Positions 34,557 to 42,814 of a stretch of 64,000 nt of DNA are shown here, piece after piece (the stretch's first letter is position 1; every line of letters begins with the position of its first letter). The notes beneath the pieces are model-generated. The model was not told the DNA's origin and did no database searches. It saw only the letters and a program-made list of their open reading frames with translations. The stretch covers positions 62,001-126,000 of the forward strand of contig CAXOVY010000032.1 in the NCBI GenBank assembly GCA_964213355.1, written 5' to 3'. Origin of the DNA: JBAXAM01 sp964213355 (GTDB lineage: Bacteria; Pseudomonadota; Gammaproteobacteria; UBA9339). The position numbers and the translations under genes are program-made.

Positions 34557-35093
34557 ATGAAACAAAATGATATTGCTAAAGATGTTGAAGCATTAGTTTC
34601 CAAGTATGATGCCATGAAGAAGCGTGACAAAATGGATTTGTCTTGCGATCAGGATTTGACTATTGCCATTATGAATTTGGTTGGTATTGAAGAACACTTT
34701 TTTTTCACTGGTGTTAAAACCGGGAATAATGAATATTTTGATTTGATTGTAGAAGTGCGCAATATGCGTAAGGAATTATTGCAAACAATTGTTAAGGAGT
34801 ATGAGGGCGAAGTATGGTGCATTTCGAAGCATTTATTGGCTGCTAGTTATCGCCTGATGGAAGTGGGTACTAAACAGCTTGATTTGGGCAATAAACAAGA
34901 AGCGTATGGTTTTTTTACCAAAGCATACAAACTTTATTCGTTGTTTTGGGGATTACAAATGAAGTTACTTCCGGTTGGCGATATAAAAAAAATTGATGAA
35001 CAGTCACTGAATAAACATGATCAAAAAAATGATGGTGTTCTGTCCAAACTTGGCGTTTTGGTACAAAAAGTAATTAATTGTTGTATTGAATAA
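34557..35093 (+). CDS. Helical cytosolic protein of unknown function
   Basis: The 178-residue protein has no signal or membrane segment and is predicted mostly helical. Notable stretches are DLSCDQDLTIAIMNLVGIEE, EGEVWCISKHLLAASYRL and KQEAYGFFTKAYKLYSLFWG, the last resembling a TPR-like or four-helix arrangement. It ends with CC near the C-terminus. It follows the CPLC membrane protein gene by 15 bp and the pair looks like one unit. It is not recognised as a member of a named family. Confidence 0.7.
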   Translation: MKQNDIAKDVEALVSKYDAMKKRDKMDLSCDQDLTIAIMNLVGIEEHFFFTGVKTGNNEYFDLIVEVRNMRKELLQTIVKEYEGEVWCISKHLLAASYRLMEVGTKQLDLGNKQEAYGFFTKAYKLYSLFWGLQMKLLPVGDIKKIDEQSLNKHDQKNDGVLSKLGVLVQKVINCCIE

Positions 35094-35116
35094 TTTGCTA
35101 GCGAACTTGTAAAACT

Positions 35117-36430
35117 TTATGAAAAAATTAACGCTAATAAAAAATTGCACAGAGAAGAAAAATAACTTTTTTCATTCAAGGTAGATGACGGAACTAAAGT
35201 TAATACGTGCTCATTATGCTTTTTTATGATTTCGTGAAAATTAGGTATATATTTGGCTGCAGGTCTTTCTGATAGAACCTCTATGATAAGATCAGACCCA
35301 AAAGGCGGTTTTTCTATTTTATATCCAGTGTTAGTTTCATTAATTAGCATTGATTTATATTTAGAAGGTACTATTCGTTTCATCGTATCTTGAGAGATGT
35401 AAAGTTTTCCCGGTGGAAAATTATAAAAATCACACATTGATCTAACAGGATCAGCATGTAGCACCGTGGTGGCTATAATAAAAGGGCTCTCTATATCTAT
35501 CCAGTTTGAAGTAACACATTGTTCTATTTGTTCTGGAATGGTTTCATTCATGTTTGTTGCTTTTCCAAAGAAGTTACGTTCCACAACTTCTTTACTATGA
35601 CCAAATGCATGATCTAAGCAAATATCAATAAGCTGTATATAAACCGCACCACCAGAAGTTTTAACTTTAAATACGCCCCCAGTATTTATAAATAATCCAG
35701 CTTTACCAGCTTTAGCAGCAATAATGACGCCATCTACATTGTTGTCTGGCTTCGTTGCACTATCTTGTTGAGAAAATAATTTGTCAGGAGTGTTATAATC
35801 TATATCTACTGCAGAAGCCGTATTTTTTGCAAAAATATGTATCTTGGGAATATTTCCTCCTTCTATAAAAACGCATATATTTAAAATTCTTTCATTTTCC
35901 GCTCTAACTGCGAAGGAACTTAACAATACATGAACATTTTGTCTGAGATTACAAGCAAGCATGCTTATTTTCGATAAAATATTATTAAACTCATTGGCAG
36001 ATAATGGTTTTTTTGTATATAAAGAAAACTCATTCATTGTAAGTCTAGTAATACAGTTTTTTTTGTCATCTTGAAGTTGAAATTCACCATTGGTATCTTG
36101 TACATAATAATTAGCTTTGTGATCTTCATTGGCAATAGAAAATAAGAGCTGAATATAATCGATAATTCTTTCATTTTCTGGATAATGATAGCTATTGGTG
36201 TGTTTTTCAGATTCACCGTAACAATGTGGGTATTCGGTTCTAACGACAAGATCACGAACAGACACTTGTTGATTTATTTTATCTAATCTTGCCATATGGC
36301 TACCGGAAATGGCAAATATAGGTGATTGAGAGAAAAATAATAAAGAAGTCAAAAATATTATAGCAAATTGTTTTTGTATAACAGTCAAAATATTGTTGCT
36401 ATAATGTTTAATAATGTATTTATATTGCAT
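35117..36430 (-). CDS. Exported protein of unknown function
   Basis: This 437-residue protein has a basic N-terminus and a hydrophobic segment QFAIIFLTSLLFFSQSPIFA with a likely signal peptidase site after IFA. No catalytic motif was recognised. Features are a region with CITRLTMNEFSLYTKKPLS, then GGVFKVKTSGGAVYIQLIDI, HADPVRSMCDF and a C-terminal hydrophobic stretch. DPVRSMCDFYNFPPG faintly recalls the HADPVKPSPLAFR of the protease/ankyrin protein, which may point to shared ancestry of the region. A phased array of four TTAA boxes lies 52 bp upstream, as for other secreted products in the window. It may be a secreted effector (inference). Confidence 0.7.
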   Translation of the reverse strand: MQYKYIIKHYSNNILTVIQKQFAIIFLTSLLFFSQSPIFAISGSHMARLDKINQQVSVRDLVVRTEYPHCYGESEKHTNSYHYPENERIIDYIQLLFSIANEDHKANYYVQDTNGEFQLQDDKKNCITRLTMNEFSLYTKKPLSANEFNNILSKISMLACNLRQNVHVLLSSFAVRAENERILNICVFIEGGNIPKIHIFAKNTASAVDIDYNTPDKLFSQQDSATKPDNNVDGVIIAAKAGKAGLFINTGGVFKVKTSGGAVYIQLIDICLDHAFGHSKEVVERNFFGKATNMNETIPEQIEQCVTSNWIDIESPFIIATTVLHADPVRSMCDFYNFPPGKLYISQDTMKRIVPSKYKSMLINETNTGYKIEKPPFGSDLIIEVLSERPAAKYIPNFHEIIKKHNEHVLTLVPSSTLNEKSYFSSLCNFLLALIFS

Positions 36431-36481
36431 GTTTATTTATGCCTGCTAATGTTTTTGTCTTAATTAATTTAGCGGTTGATT

Positions 36482-36520
36482 GTTAAGATTTGCTTAAATG
36501 ATTGTTAAGGCTTGCTTAAA
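36482..36520. promoter_or_regulatory. Phased TTAA array C (PmrA-box-like)
   Basis: Half-sites GTTAAG, CTTAAA, GTTAAG, CTTAAA have TTAA at 36483, 36494, 36505 and 36516, exactly 11 bp apart. The first pair reads TTAA-GA-TT-TG-CTTAA and fits the Legionella/Coxiella PmrA consensus; the second has one mismatch. It lies 52 bp upstream of the exported protein (minus strand) and about 320 bp before leader peptide 2 (plus strand). The rest of 36521-36723 holds no convincing gene. Confidence 0.65.
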
Positions 36521-36723
36521 TGATGCGAAGAGGGTTTGTCGCATCAAGGGTAGGCATTTCGAAAAAACTGTAATTTTAGCGGTTGTTCGCTGATATCTGG
36601 CTTATTCTTTAAGTTGCCTCGATTCTGCTAGCAGCTGTAAGTGCTGCAGGCAAAATGGCGTGGAGGCCCTTGATAAAAGCGGCGCAAACAGTGCAGTATT
36701 AGAATAGTTGAATAAACTATAAT

Positions 36724-36752
36724 TTGTCATTGATAATGCGCTTGTGTAACAT
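36724..36752 (+). promoter_or_regulatory. Candidate sigma-70 promoter for leader peptide 2
   Basis: TTGTCA at 36724-36729 and TAACAT at 36747-36752 are separated by 17 bp. The start codon of the Cys-rich leader peptide gene is 86 bp downstream. The match is moderate. Confidence 0.35.
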
Positions 36753-36837
36753 ATTGCTAGCTTAGTTAGATAGGGAGTATGCTTTGGCTTGGAAAAGGCA
36801 AGGCAACTTGGTATACATTGCAATGGTGGGGTTGCAG

Positions 36838-37137
36838 ATGAAAATGAAAACGATTCGTAGATTACATCAGCTTGAAATTGCAGCGGTGGCTGGAAGTGGT
36901 TGTTGCTTTATAATTGAACAAGACCCATCTCAGTTAAAAACAAAACCGGATTGTAGTCAGGTAATCCCAGGCAAAAGAACAACACTACCTAACACCGATG
37001 ATGGACGCATGCGGTGCGAAGACATGTGTAAATCAATGAGTGGTTCATGGAGCTTGAGTCATTGCTGTGCGCCAGTATTTTTTGCGCATGATTGTGAATT
37101 TGTTCCAGAAGAGAGTTTTCGTAAAGTAATGCGCTAG
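36838..37137 (+). CDS. Glycine-serine leader peptide 2, cysteine-rich core
   Basis: This gene encodes 99 residues from the ATG at 36838 (97 from 36844); a weak GGTGGGG lies upstream. The leader ends LHQLEIAAVAGS, with Leu at -12, Glu at -8, Ile at -7, Val at -4, Gly at -2 and Ser at -1, an accepted variant of the double-glycine signal. The predicted core of about 79 residues has eight cysteines (GCCF, PDCS, MRCED, DMCK, HCCA, HDCEF) and many charged residues, so up to four disulfides are possible. A longer frame from 36784 adds residues without leader features. It faces the opposite strand to peptides 3 and 4. Function is unknown; export by the C39 transporter at 46.4 kb is inferred. Confidence 0.7.
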   Translation: MKMKTIRRLHQLEIAAVAGSGCCFIIEQDPSQLKTKPDCSQVIPGKRTTLPNTDDGRMRCEDMCKSMSGSWSLSHCCAPVFFAHDCEFVPEESFRKVMR

Positions 37138-37164
37138 TATGCGTTTTTTTAAGAGTTTTAATAT

Positions 37165-37350
37165 ATGCTTCCAAATTCAAAAATTCTTGACGTTATTGCT
37201 TGTCCCATTTGCAAGGGTAAATTGTGTTATGATAAAACCGCGCAAGAGTTGATTTGTAACTTTGATAAATTGGTATATCCAATTAAAAATGGGGTGCCGA
37301 TAATGATAGCCGATCAAGCCAAGAAGCTGCAGCAGCGTTATAAAAAATGA
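37165..37350 (+). CDS. Trm112/YcaR-family small zinc-binding protein
   Basis: The 61-residue protein has the family layout ILDVIACPICKGKLCYD, then a third Cys in LICNFDKLVYPIKNGVPIM, ending in a charged helix. In bacteria these proteins (UPF0434/YcaR) are usually encoded between lpxK and kdsB, where their role is not settled. The eukaryotic homolog Trm112 activates methyltransferases. Here neither lpxK nor kdsB is adjacent; it sits between two leader-peptide genes. Co-location with an RlmN-like enzyme in the same block may be chance. Confidence 0.85.
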   Translation: MLPNSKILDVIACPICKGKLCYDKTAQELICNFDKLVYPIKNGVPIMIADQAKKLQQRYKK

Positions 37351-37403
37351 AGACACAACACAACATTCTGTTACTATAGACTATCGGAATTACGCAATGA
37401 TAG

Positions 37404-37577
37404 CTACAAGTCGTTGTGCGAACTATTGACACTTTTTGCAGTTATAGCCGCTATGCAGTCCTTGTATAAAGCAAATGCTGCGTTAGCAGCTTTGGCATCT
37501 TTATACAAGCTCAAAACTTTATCGCCAATCGTACCACCAGATACGACGTTCATTTCAGAATTTGTTAAATCTCTCAT
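37404..37577 (-). CDS. Double-glycine leader peptide 3, core related to LYND repeats
   Basis: The 57-residue precursor starts at 37577, seven bases after a perfect AGGAGG. Leader MRDLTNSEMNVVSGG has Leu at -12, Glu at -8, Met at -7, Val at -4 and GG at -2/-1. The 42-residue core has two copies of (S/A)LYKD 13 residues apart, the same spacing as LYND units in the repeats of the 1440-residue surface protein. That gene ends 72 bp upstream on the same strand. DNA from 37462 to about 37513 matches a segment of the 234-bp repeat at roughly 70 percent by eye. The peptide is probably cotranscribed with the surface protein and cut and exported by the C39 transporter (inference). Confidence 0.8.
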   Translation of the reverse strand: MRDLTNSEMNVVSGGTIGDKVLSLYKDAKAANAAFALYKDCIAAITAKSVNSSHNDL

Positions 37578-37649
37578 AATAAAGCCTCCTTTAAATTTCA
37601 TGGGTGATTCTACTAGAATTTCAAAGCATAGTCGCCAACAATTATCAAA

Positions 37650-40600
37650 TTAGGGCGGCGTCGCATCGTTATACAAATTTAAGGCATTAGTTCTTGGTGT
37701 GTTAGAGGATATTGCATCATTGTATAGATTTAAAGCATTGGTTCTTGGGGTGCTGGAAGCCACAACATCATTGTACAGATTTAAGGCGTTGGTATTAACT
37801 GATGCCACATCGTTATATAAATTCAACGCATTAGTTCTTGGTGTGCTAGAGGATGTGGCATCATTGTATAAATCGAAAGCTGTTTTAGGTATTGCTGCAT
37901 CGTTATACAAATTTAAGGCATTAGTTCTTGGTGTGTTAGAGGATATTGCATCATTGTATAGATTTAAAGCATTGGTTCTTGGGGTGCTGGAAGCCACAAC
38001 ATCATTGTACAGATTTAAGGCGTTGGTATTAACTGATGCCACATCGTTATATAAATTCAACGCATTAGTTCTTGGTGTGCTAGAGGATGTGGCATCATTG
38101 TATAAATCGAAAGCTGTTTTAGGTATTGCTGCATCGTTATACAAATTTAAGGCATTAGTTCTTGGTGTGTTAGAGGATATTGCATCATTGTATAGATTTA
38201 AAGCATTGGTTCTTGGGGTGCTGGAAGCCACAACATCATTGTACAGATTTAAGGCGTTGGTATTAACTGATGCCACATCGTTATATAAATTCAACGCATT
38301 AGTTCTTGGTGTGCTAGAGGATGTGGCATCATTGTATAAATCGAAAGCTGTTTTAGGTATTGCTGCATCGTTATACAAATTTAAGGCATTAGTTCTTGGT
38401 GTGTTAGAGGATATTGCATCATTGTATAGATTTAAAGCATTGGTTCTTGGGGTGCTGGAAGCCACAACATCATTGTACAGATTTAAGGCGTTGGTATTAA
38501 CTGATGCCACATCGTTATATAAATTCAACGCATTAGTTCTTGGTGTGCTAGAGGATGTGGCATCATTGTATAAATCGAAAGCTGTTTTAGGTATTGCTGC
38601 ATCGTTATACAAATTTAAGGCATTAGTTCTTGGTGTGTTAGAGGATATTGCATCATTGTATAGATTTAAAGCATTGGTTCTTGGGGTGCTGGAAGCCACA
38701 ACATCATTGTACAGATTTAAGGCGTTGGTATTAACTGATGCCACATCGTTATATAAATTCAACGCATTAGTTCTTGGTGTGCTAGAGGATGTGGCATCAT
38801 TGTATAAATCGAAAGCTGTTTTAGGTATTGCTGCATCGTTATACAAATTTAAGGCATTAGTTCTTGGTGTGTTAGAGGATATTGCATCATTGTATAGATT
38901 TAAAGCATTGGTTCTTGGGGTGCTGGAAGCCACAACATCATTGTACAGATTTAAGGCGTTGGTATTAACTGATGCCACATCGTTATATAAATTCAACGCA
39001 TTAGTTCTTGGTGTGCTAGAGGATGTGGCATCATTGTATAAATCGAAAGCTGTTTTAGGTATTGCTGCATCGTTATACAAATTTAAGGCATTAGTTCTTG
39101 GTGTGTTAGAGGATATTGCATCATTGTATAGATTTAAAGCATTGGTTCTTGGGGTGCTGGAAGCCACAACATCATTGTACAGATTTAAGGCGTTGGTATT
39201 AACTGATGCCACATCGTTATATAAATTCAACGCATTAGTTCTTGGTGTGCTAGAGGATGTGGCATCATTGTATAAATCGAAAGCTGTTTTAGGTATTGCT
39301 GCATCGTTATACAAATTTAAGGCATTAGTTCTTGGTGTGTTAGAGGATATTGCATCATTGTATAGATTTAAAGCATTGGTTCTTGGGGTGCTGGAAGCCA
39401 CAACATCATTGTACAGATTTAAGGCGTTGGTATTAACTGATGCCACATCGTTATATAAATTCAACGCATTAGTTCTTGGTGTGCTAGAGGATGTGGCATC
39501 ATTGTATAAATCGAAAGCTGTTTTAGGTATTGCTGCATCGTTATACAAATTTAAGGCATTAGTTCTTGGTGTGTTAGAGGATATTGCATCATTGTATAGA
39601 TTTAAAGCATTGGTTCTTGGGGTGCTGGAAGCCACAACATCATTGTACAGATTTAAGGCGTTGGTATTAACTGATGCCACATCGTTATATAAATTCAACG
39701 CATTAGTTCTTGGTGTGCTAGAGGATGTGGCATCATTGTATAAATCGAAAGCTGTTTTAGGTATTGCTGCATCGTTATACAAATTTAAGGCATTAGTTCT
39801 TGGTGTGTTAGAGGATATTGCATCATTGTATAGATTTAAAGCATTGGTTCTTGGGGTGCTGGAAGCCACAACATCATTGTACAGATTTAAGGCGTTGGTA
39901 TTAACTGATGCCACATCGTTATATAAATTCAACGCATTAGTTCTTGGTGTGCTAGAGGATGTGGCATCATTGTATAAATCGAAAGCTGTTTTAGGTATTG
40001 CTGCATCGTTATACAAATTTAAGGCATTAGTTCTTGGTGTGTTAGAGGATATTGCATCATTGTATAGATTTAAAGCATTGGTTCTTGGGGTGCTGGAAGC
40101 CACAACATCATTGTACAGATTTAAGGCGTTGGTATTAACTGATGCCACATCGTTATATAAATTCAACGCATTAGTTCTTGGTGTGCTAGAGGATGTGGCA
40201 TCATTGTATAAATCGAAAGCTGTTTTAGGTATTGCTGCATCGTTATACAAATTTAAGGCATTAGTTCTTGGTGTGTTAGAGGATATTGCATCATTGTATA
40301 GATTTAAAGCATTGGTTCTTGGGGTGCTGGAAGCCACAACATCATTGTACAGATTTAAGGCGTTGGTATTAACTGATGCCACATCGTTATATAAATTCAA
40401 CGCATTAGTTCTTGGTGTGCTAGAGGATGTGGCATCATTGTATAAATCGTTAGCTCTTTGGGCACCAGAGGCTATAGCGTCATTATATAAGTCTAAAGCA
40501 GCATTATTTCTAAAATCATTAACAAGTTGTTCTCTCACGCCAGCTTTGAATTTACGACCGTTTGCGATTTCATTAATAACACTATCTATCGATTCTCCAG

Positions 40601-41972
40601 GTTTAAGTTCTACGGTTAAATTCTCTTGTTTTTGTATAACTGTTGGTTCTGAAACAATGTCTATGTCTCGACGAACTGGATCAATCATGTGACGAGAAAC
40701 GCCTTTTAATTTAGATCTTTTTTCAGGCAACCAACCAAGTCTAAAATTAACATTCAAGTACCAATAAGTGCTTCTAATTTTATCATGTTGAACACCAGCC
40801 TCTAGACCAATCTTATCAAAAACTCCTAAAATTCTTCCATTATCAGAAAACCAATCGTAAGTTAATCTAGCTTTTGGACCGCAAGCGGTATTTGTGCCAC
40901 TTGAACCAAAATAATATCCACCAAAATACCCTATCAAATTTTCCCTGAATTCATAACCAACTTCAGCGTCTACACCAGGAAGTGATTTTTCATTAGATCC
41001 GTCCACCGCCAATTGTACGTTGTAATAATCAGATTGGTTGTTTTTTACGACACTAGCAGCCACTATTTCTTCTTCGCCAACAGGTTTTGAATTAACACCG
41101 ATAGGCTTATATGCATTAGCTCCTATAAACCAATTATTAATCCAATATTCTCCACCAAGTGTAAGTTGATTAAAATAATTGCCAAATTGTGTCTTTTTAC
41201 GATCCCAGGAACCATAAATTCCATACATGCTTCGATTGTCTGGAGATAATTGACGATATCCTAGATGAACGTTTCCTTCAAAAGGAGCTCCACTGTACTT
41301 AGTGACTCTTATATCGGTGAAGATCAAATTGCTAAGACCTCGTTGCCAAATAGGAGCAAACATGTCTACAGGTGCAGCTGCGTTTGGCTCTAGTACATTA
41401 AAAAAACGAGTTCCACCAATTTGTACATAAGGCTGATACCTGGTTCCTCCATTTTTTATTGTTATCATTTTTTTAGGGTTTTCTTTAAGAATTAAATTAT
41501 TTTGATATTGCTGCCGGATCGGAGAAACAGGCACATTCATAGTTACAGCTATGTTAGTATTTGGTGGAACAAAAAGGTGTGTTTCGCCAACTTGCACAAT
41601 TGAGATTGTTTTTTTAGGCTTTTTTTTATATTTATTTATGCAGAAACTACATCTATGGTTTAAATGAGAATAATTTTTACGTTTGATACTAGGTTTAGTT
41701 TGAGATATTGTGATTATTTTTTTAGGTTTTTTTTTTATATTTATTTGCGCATAGCTTATATTTTTTTTGGGGGGTGAGCGAAAAGAATTTTTATATTTAG
41801 CCTTAGATCTAACCTTAAGTTTAGTGTTTGAATTTAAAAAATTGCAATATTTGTTCGAATTCTTGCTTTGTTGTTTTACTATTGAGGACAAATTCTTAGC
41901 AAAACACAAACTACTTGCGATAAAAAATGCGGCTAGAATTAGTGATAATAATTTAAGTTTACTAATGCGCAT
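37650..41972 (-). CDS. Giant inverse-autotransporter-like surface protein with LYND repeats
   Basis: The 1440-residue protein has a signal peptide (LLSLILAAFFIASSLCFA) and then a basic segment with repeated KKPKK-(I/T)-I motifs (about residues 80-175). About residues 195-425 resemble the beta-barrel of inverse autotransporters (intimin/invasin type): GNVHLGYRQLSPDNRSMYG, LTLGGEYWINNWFIGANAY, and at the end SRHMIDPVRRDIDIV, a typical barrel exit. From about residue 508 to the end it is made of LYND units (ALNLYNDA-x8-12) organised in 78-residue repeats. No Ig-like domains are seen. In this class the C-terminal passenger is exposed at the cell surface, so it may be an adhesin. Leader peptide 3 follows on the same strand. 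Confidence 0.8.
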   Translation of the reverse strand: MRISKLKLLSLILAAFFIASSLCFAKNLSSIVKQQSKNSNKYCNFLNSNTKLKVRSKAKYKNSFRSPPKKNISYAQINIKKKPKKIITISQTKPSIKRKNYSHLNHRCSFCINKYKKKPKKTISIVQVGETHLFVPPNTNIAVTMNVPVSPIRQQYQNNLILKENPKKMITIKNGGTRYQPYVQIGGTRFFNVLEPNAAAPVDMFAPIWQRGLSNLIFTDIRVTKYSGAPFEGNVHLGYRQLSPDNRSMYGIYGSWDRKKTQFGNYFNQLTLGGEYWINNWFIGANAYKPIGVNSKPVGEEEIVAASVVKNNQSDYYNVQLAVDGSNEKSLPGVDAEVGYEFRENLIGYFGGYYFGSSGTNTACGPKARLTYDWFSDNGRILGVFDKIGLEAGVQHDKIRSTYWYLNVNFRLGWLPEKRSKLKGVSRHMIDPVRRDIDIVSEPTVIQKQENLTVELKPGESIDSVINEIANGRKFKAGVREQLVNDFRNNAALDLYNDAIASGAQRANDLYNDATSSSTPRTNALNLYNDVASVNTNALNLYNDVVASSTPRTNALNLYNDAISSNTPRTNALNLYNDAAIPKTAFDLYNDATSSSTPRTNALNLYNDVASVNTNALNLYNDVVASSTPRTNALNLYNDAISSNTPRTNALNLYNDAAIPKTAFDLYNDATSSSTPRTNALNLYNDVASVNTNALNLYNDVVASSTPRTNALNLYNDAISSNTPRTNALNLYNDAAIPKTAFDLYNDATSSSTPRTNALNLYNDVASVNTNALNLYNDVVASSTPRTNALNLYNDAISSNTPRTNALNLYNDAAIPKTAFDLYNDATSSSTPRTNALNLYNDVASVNTNALNLYNDVVASSTPRTNALNLYNDAISSNTPRTNALNLYNDAAIPKTAFDLYNDATSSSTPRTNALNLYNDVASVNTNALNLYNDVVASSTPRTNALNLYNDAISSNTPRTNALNLYNDAAIPKTAFDLYNDATSSSTPRTNALNLYNDVASVNTNALNLYNDVVASSTPRTNALNLYNDAISSNTPRTNALNLYNDAAIPKTAFDLYNDATSSSTPRTNALNLYNDVASVNTNALNLYNDVVASSTPRTNALNLYNDAISSNTPRTNALNLYNDAAIPKTAFDLYNDATSSSTPRTNALNLYNDVASVNTNALNLYNDVVASSTPRTNALNLYNDAISSNTPRTNALNLYNDAAIPKTAFDLYNDATSSSTPRTNALNLYNDVASVNTNALNLYNDVVASSTPRTNALNLYNDAISSNTPRTNALNLYNDAAIPKTAFDLYNDATSSSTPRTNALNLYNDVASVNTNALNLYNDVVASSTPRTNALNLYNDAISSNTPRTNALNLYNDAAIPKTAFDLYNDATSSSTPRTNALNLYNDVASVNTNALNLYNDVVASSTPRTNALNLYNDAISSNTPRTNALNLYNDATPP
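37663..40449. repeat. 234-bp tandem repeat array, about 11.9 copies
   Basis: The unit, tracked by TGTTTTAGGT at 37881, 38115, 38349, 38583 and so on to 40221, repeats every 234 bp (78 codons) with no differences noticed. Each unit holds five LYND-type subrepeats. Identity at DNA level, including silent positions, shows recent expansion or homogenisation. Copy number could be wrong in a short-read assembly. Confidence 0.97.
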
Positions 41973-42082
41973 ATCTGTTTATATGTCCATATACAACAGG
42001 AAGCCTCGTTGGAACAACATCAAGCTTGGCAAAGCAAACACACCATGTGACGATAAACCCATGTGTTACAAACACCACCCCC

Positions 42083-42117
42083 TCACGCTCTCAATCTAAG
42101 TTACGTTGAGAGCGTGA
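42083..42117. terminator. 12-bp stem hairpin between leader peptide 4 and the giant gene
   Basis: TCACGCTCTCAA at 42083-42094 pairs exactly with TTGAGAGCGTGA at 42106-42117. It lies 26 bp after the stop of leader peptide 4 on the minus strand. No T-run follows, so it may stabilise or attenuate the transcript rather than end it. Confidence 0.55.
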
Positions 42118-42142
42118 AAGTACTACTTGGCTAGTCCTACCT

Positions 42143-42496
42143 TTATCCTGGACAAAATGCGGTAGAGTACACACCAGTGGAGCTACCAGTTCCTGCTTTA
42201 TTCTTGCTGGTTTCGGTTGTGCTTCCATAGTTGGTGTCACCAGCATCGCAGTAATTGTTGTCGGGGGAGGATGCCCCGAGGACGGTATTTAATTGGGCTT
42301 CCGTATTAGGTGAAAGTGCAGCCAAGCAATAATAAAATCCACCAGGTGATATCTTTCCATAATTACCACCGGTACAATGACCAGTACCTGTGGGAGCGAC
42401 CTTCTCTGTGGCACTAAGGCACATCGTGAAGGCACCAGCACAAGCTGGCACCCCACCAGAAACAATGTTTATTTCGAAATCTTTTAAATTTCTCAT
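42143..42496 (-). CDS. Double-glycine leader peptide 4, Gly/Ser/Thr-rich six-Cys core
   Basis: The 117-residue precursor begins with leader MRNLKDFEINIVSGG (Leu -12, Glu -8, Ile -7, Val -4, GG), nearly identical in pattern to peptide 3. The 102-residue core starts VPACAGAFTMCLS, is rich in Gly, Ser, Thr and Asn, and has six cysteines (PACA, TMCL, GHCT, YYCL, NYCD, AFCP). Size and composition recall large class II microcins, which are Gly-rich and exported by CvaA/CvaB-type systems. GGAG lies 9 bp before the ATG. It is transcribed away from the exporter operon, with a 318-bp divergent region between. No immunity gene is recognised. Confidence 0.8.
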   Translation of the reverse strand: MRNLKDFEINIVSGGVPACAGAFTMCLSATEKVAPTGTGHCTGGNYGKISPGGFYYCLAALSPNTEAQLNTVLGASSPDNNYCDAGDTNYGSTTETSKNKAGTGSSTGVYSTAFCPG

Positions 42497-42688
42497 ATTA
42501 AAAATTCTCCATTTTAAAATTAACTAGTTAAGTAAAACACCTCTAAAAAATCATTTTACTTCCAAGCAAAGAAGATCATGAATTGTATAAGATTTTTATG
42601 AACTCCCGCTTATTATTAGGATACTAGCATTGTAAAAAAAAACAATAAAAATACTTAAACAAAAATTATTTTTTTTTACCTTTTTTAG

Positions 42689-42708
42689 TATAATGTATTT
42701 AGATACAT
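42689..42708 (+). promoter_or_regulatory. Candidate -10 element with overlapping palindrome
   Basis: TATAAT at 42689-42694 lies 121 bp before the hydrolase gene. The palindrome ATGTAT-TTAG-ATACAT (42693-42708) overlaps its end and could be a repressor operator. The -35 region is T-rich without a clear hexamer. The rest of 42497-42814 is AT-rich and shows no gene. Confidence 0.4.
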
Positions 42709-42814
42709 GTAAGGAATGTTCCAATTGAAAAAGGTTTTTTCGGTTTAGGCAAGTAGTAGGTTTCTAATTGTACCAATTTGTTGTATTTTTCATAAGTACA
42801 TAAATCACAAAAAC

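Noticed and set aside
36602..36823. Minus-strand 73-codon frame before leader peptide 2
   Set aside because: No ribosome site and no recognisable motif; it overlaps the promoter region of the plus-strand peptide gene.
37663..40449. CRISPR-like repeat array
   Set aside because: Units are 234 bp and contiguous with no spacers, and they encode protein in one frame.
37699..40692. 997-codon open frame on the plus strand
   Set aside because: It is the antisense of the 234-bp coding repeats; a frame open in one unit is open in all. It has no ribosome site or known motif.
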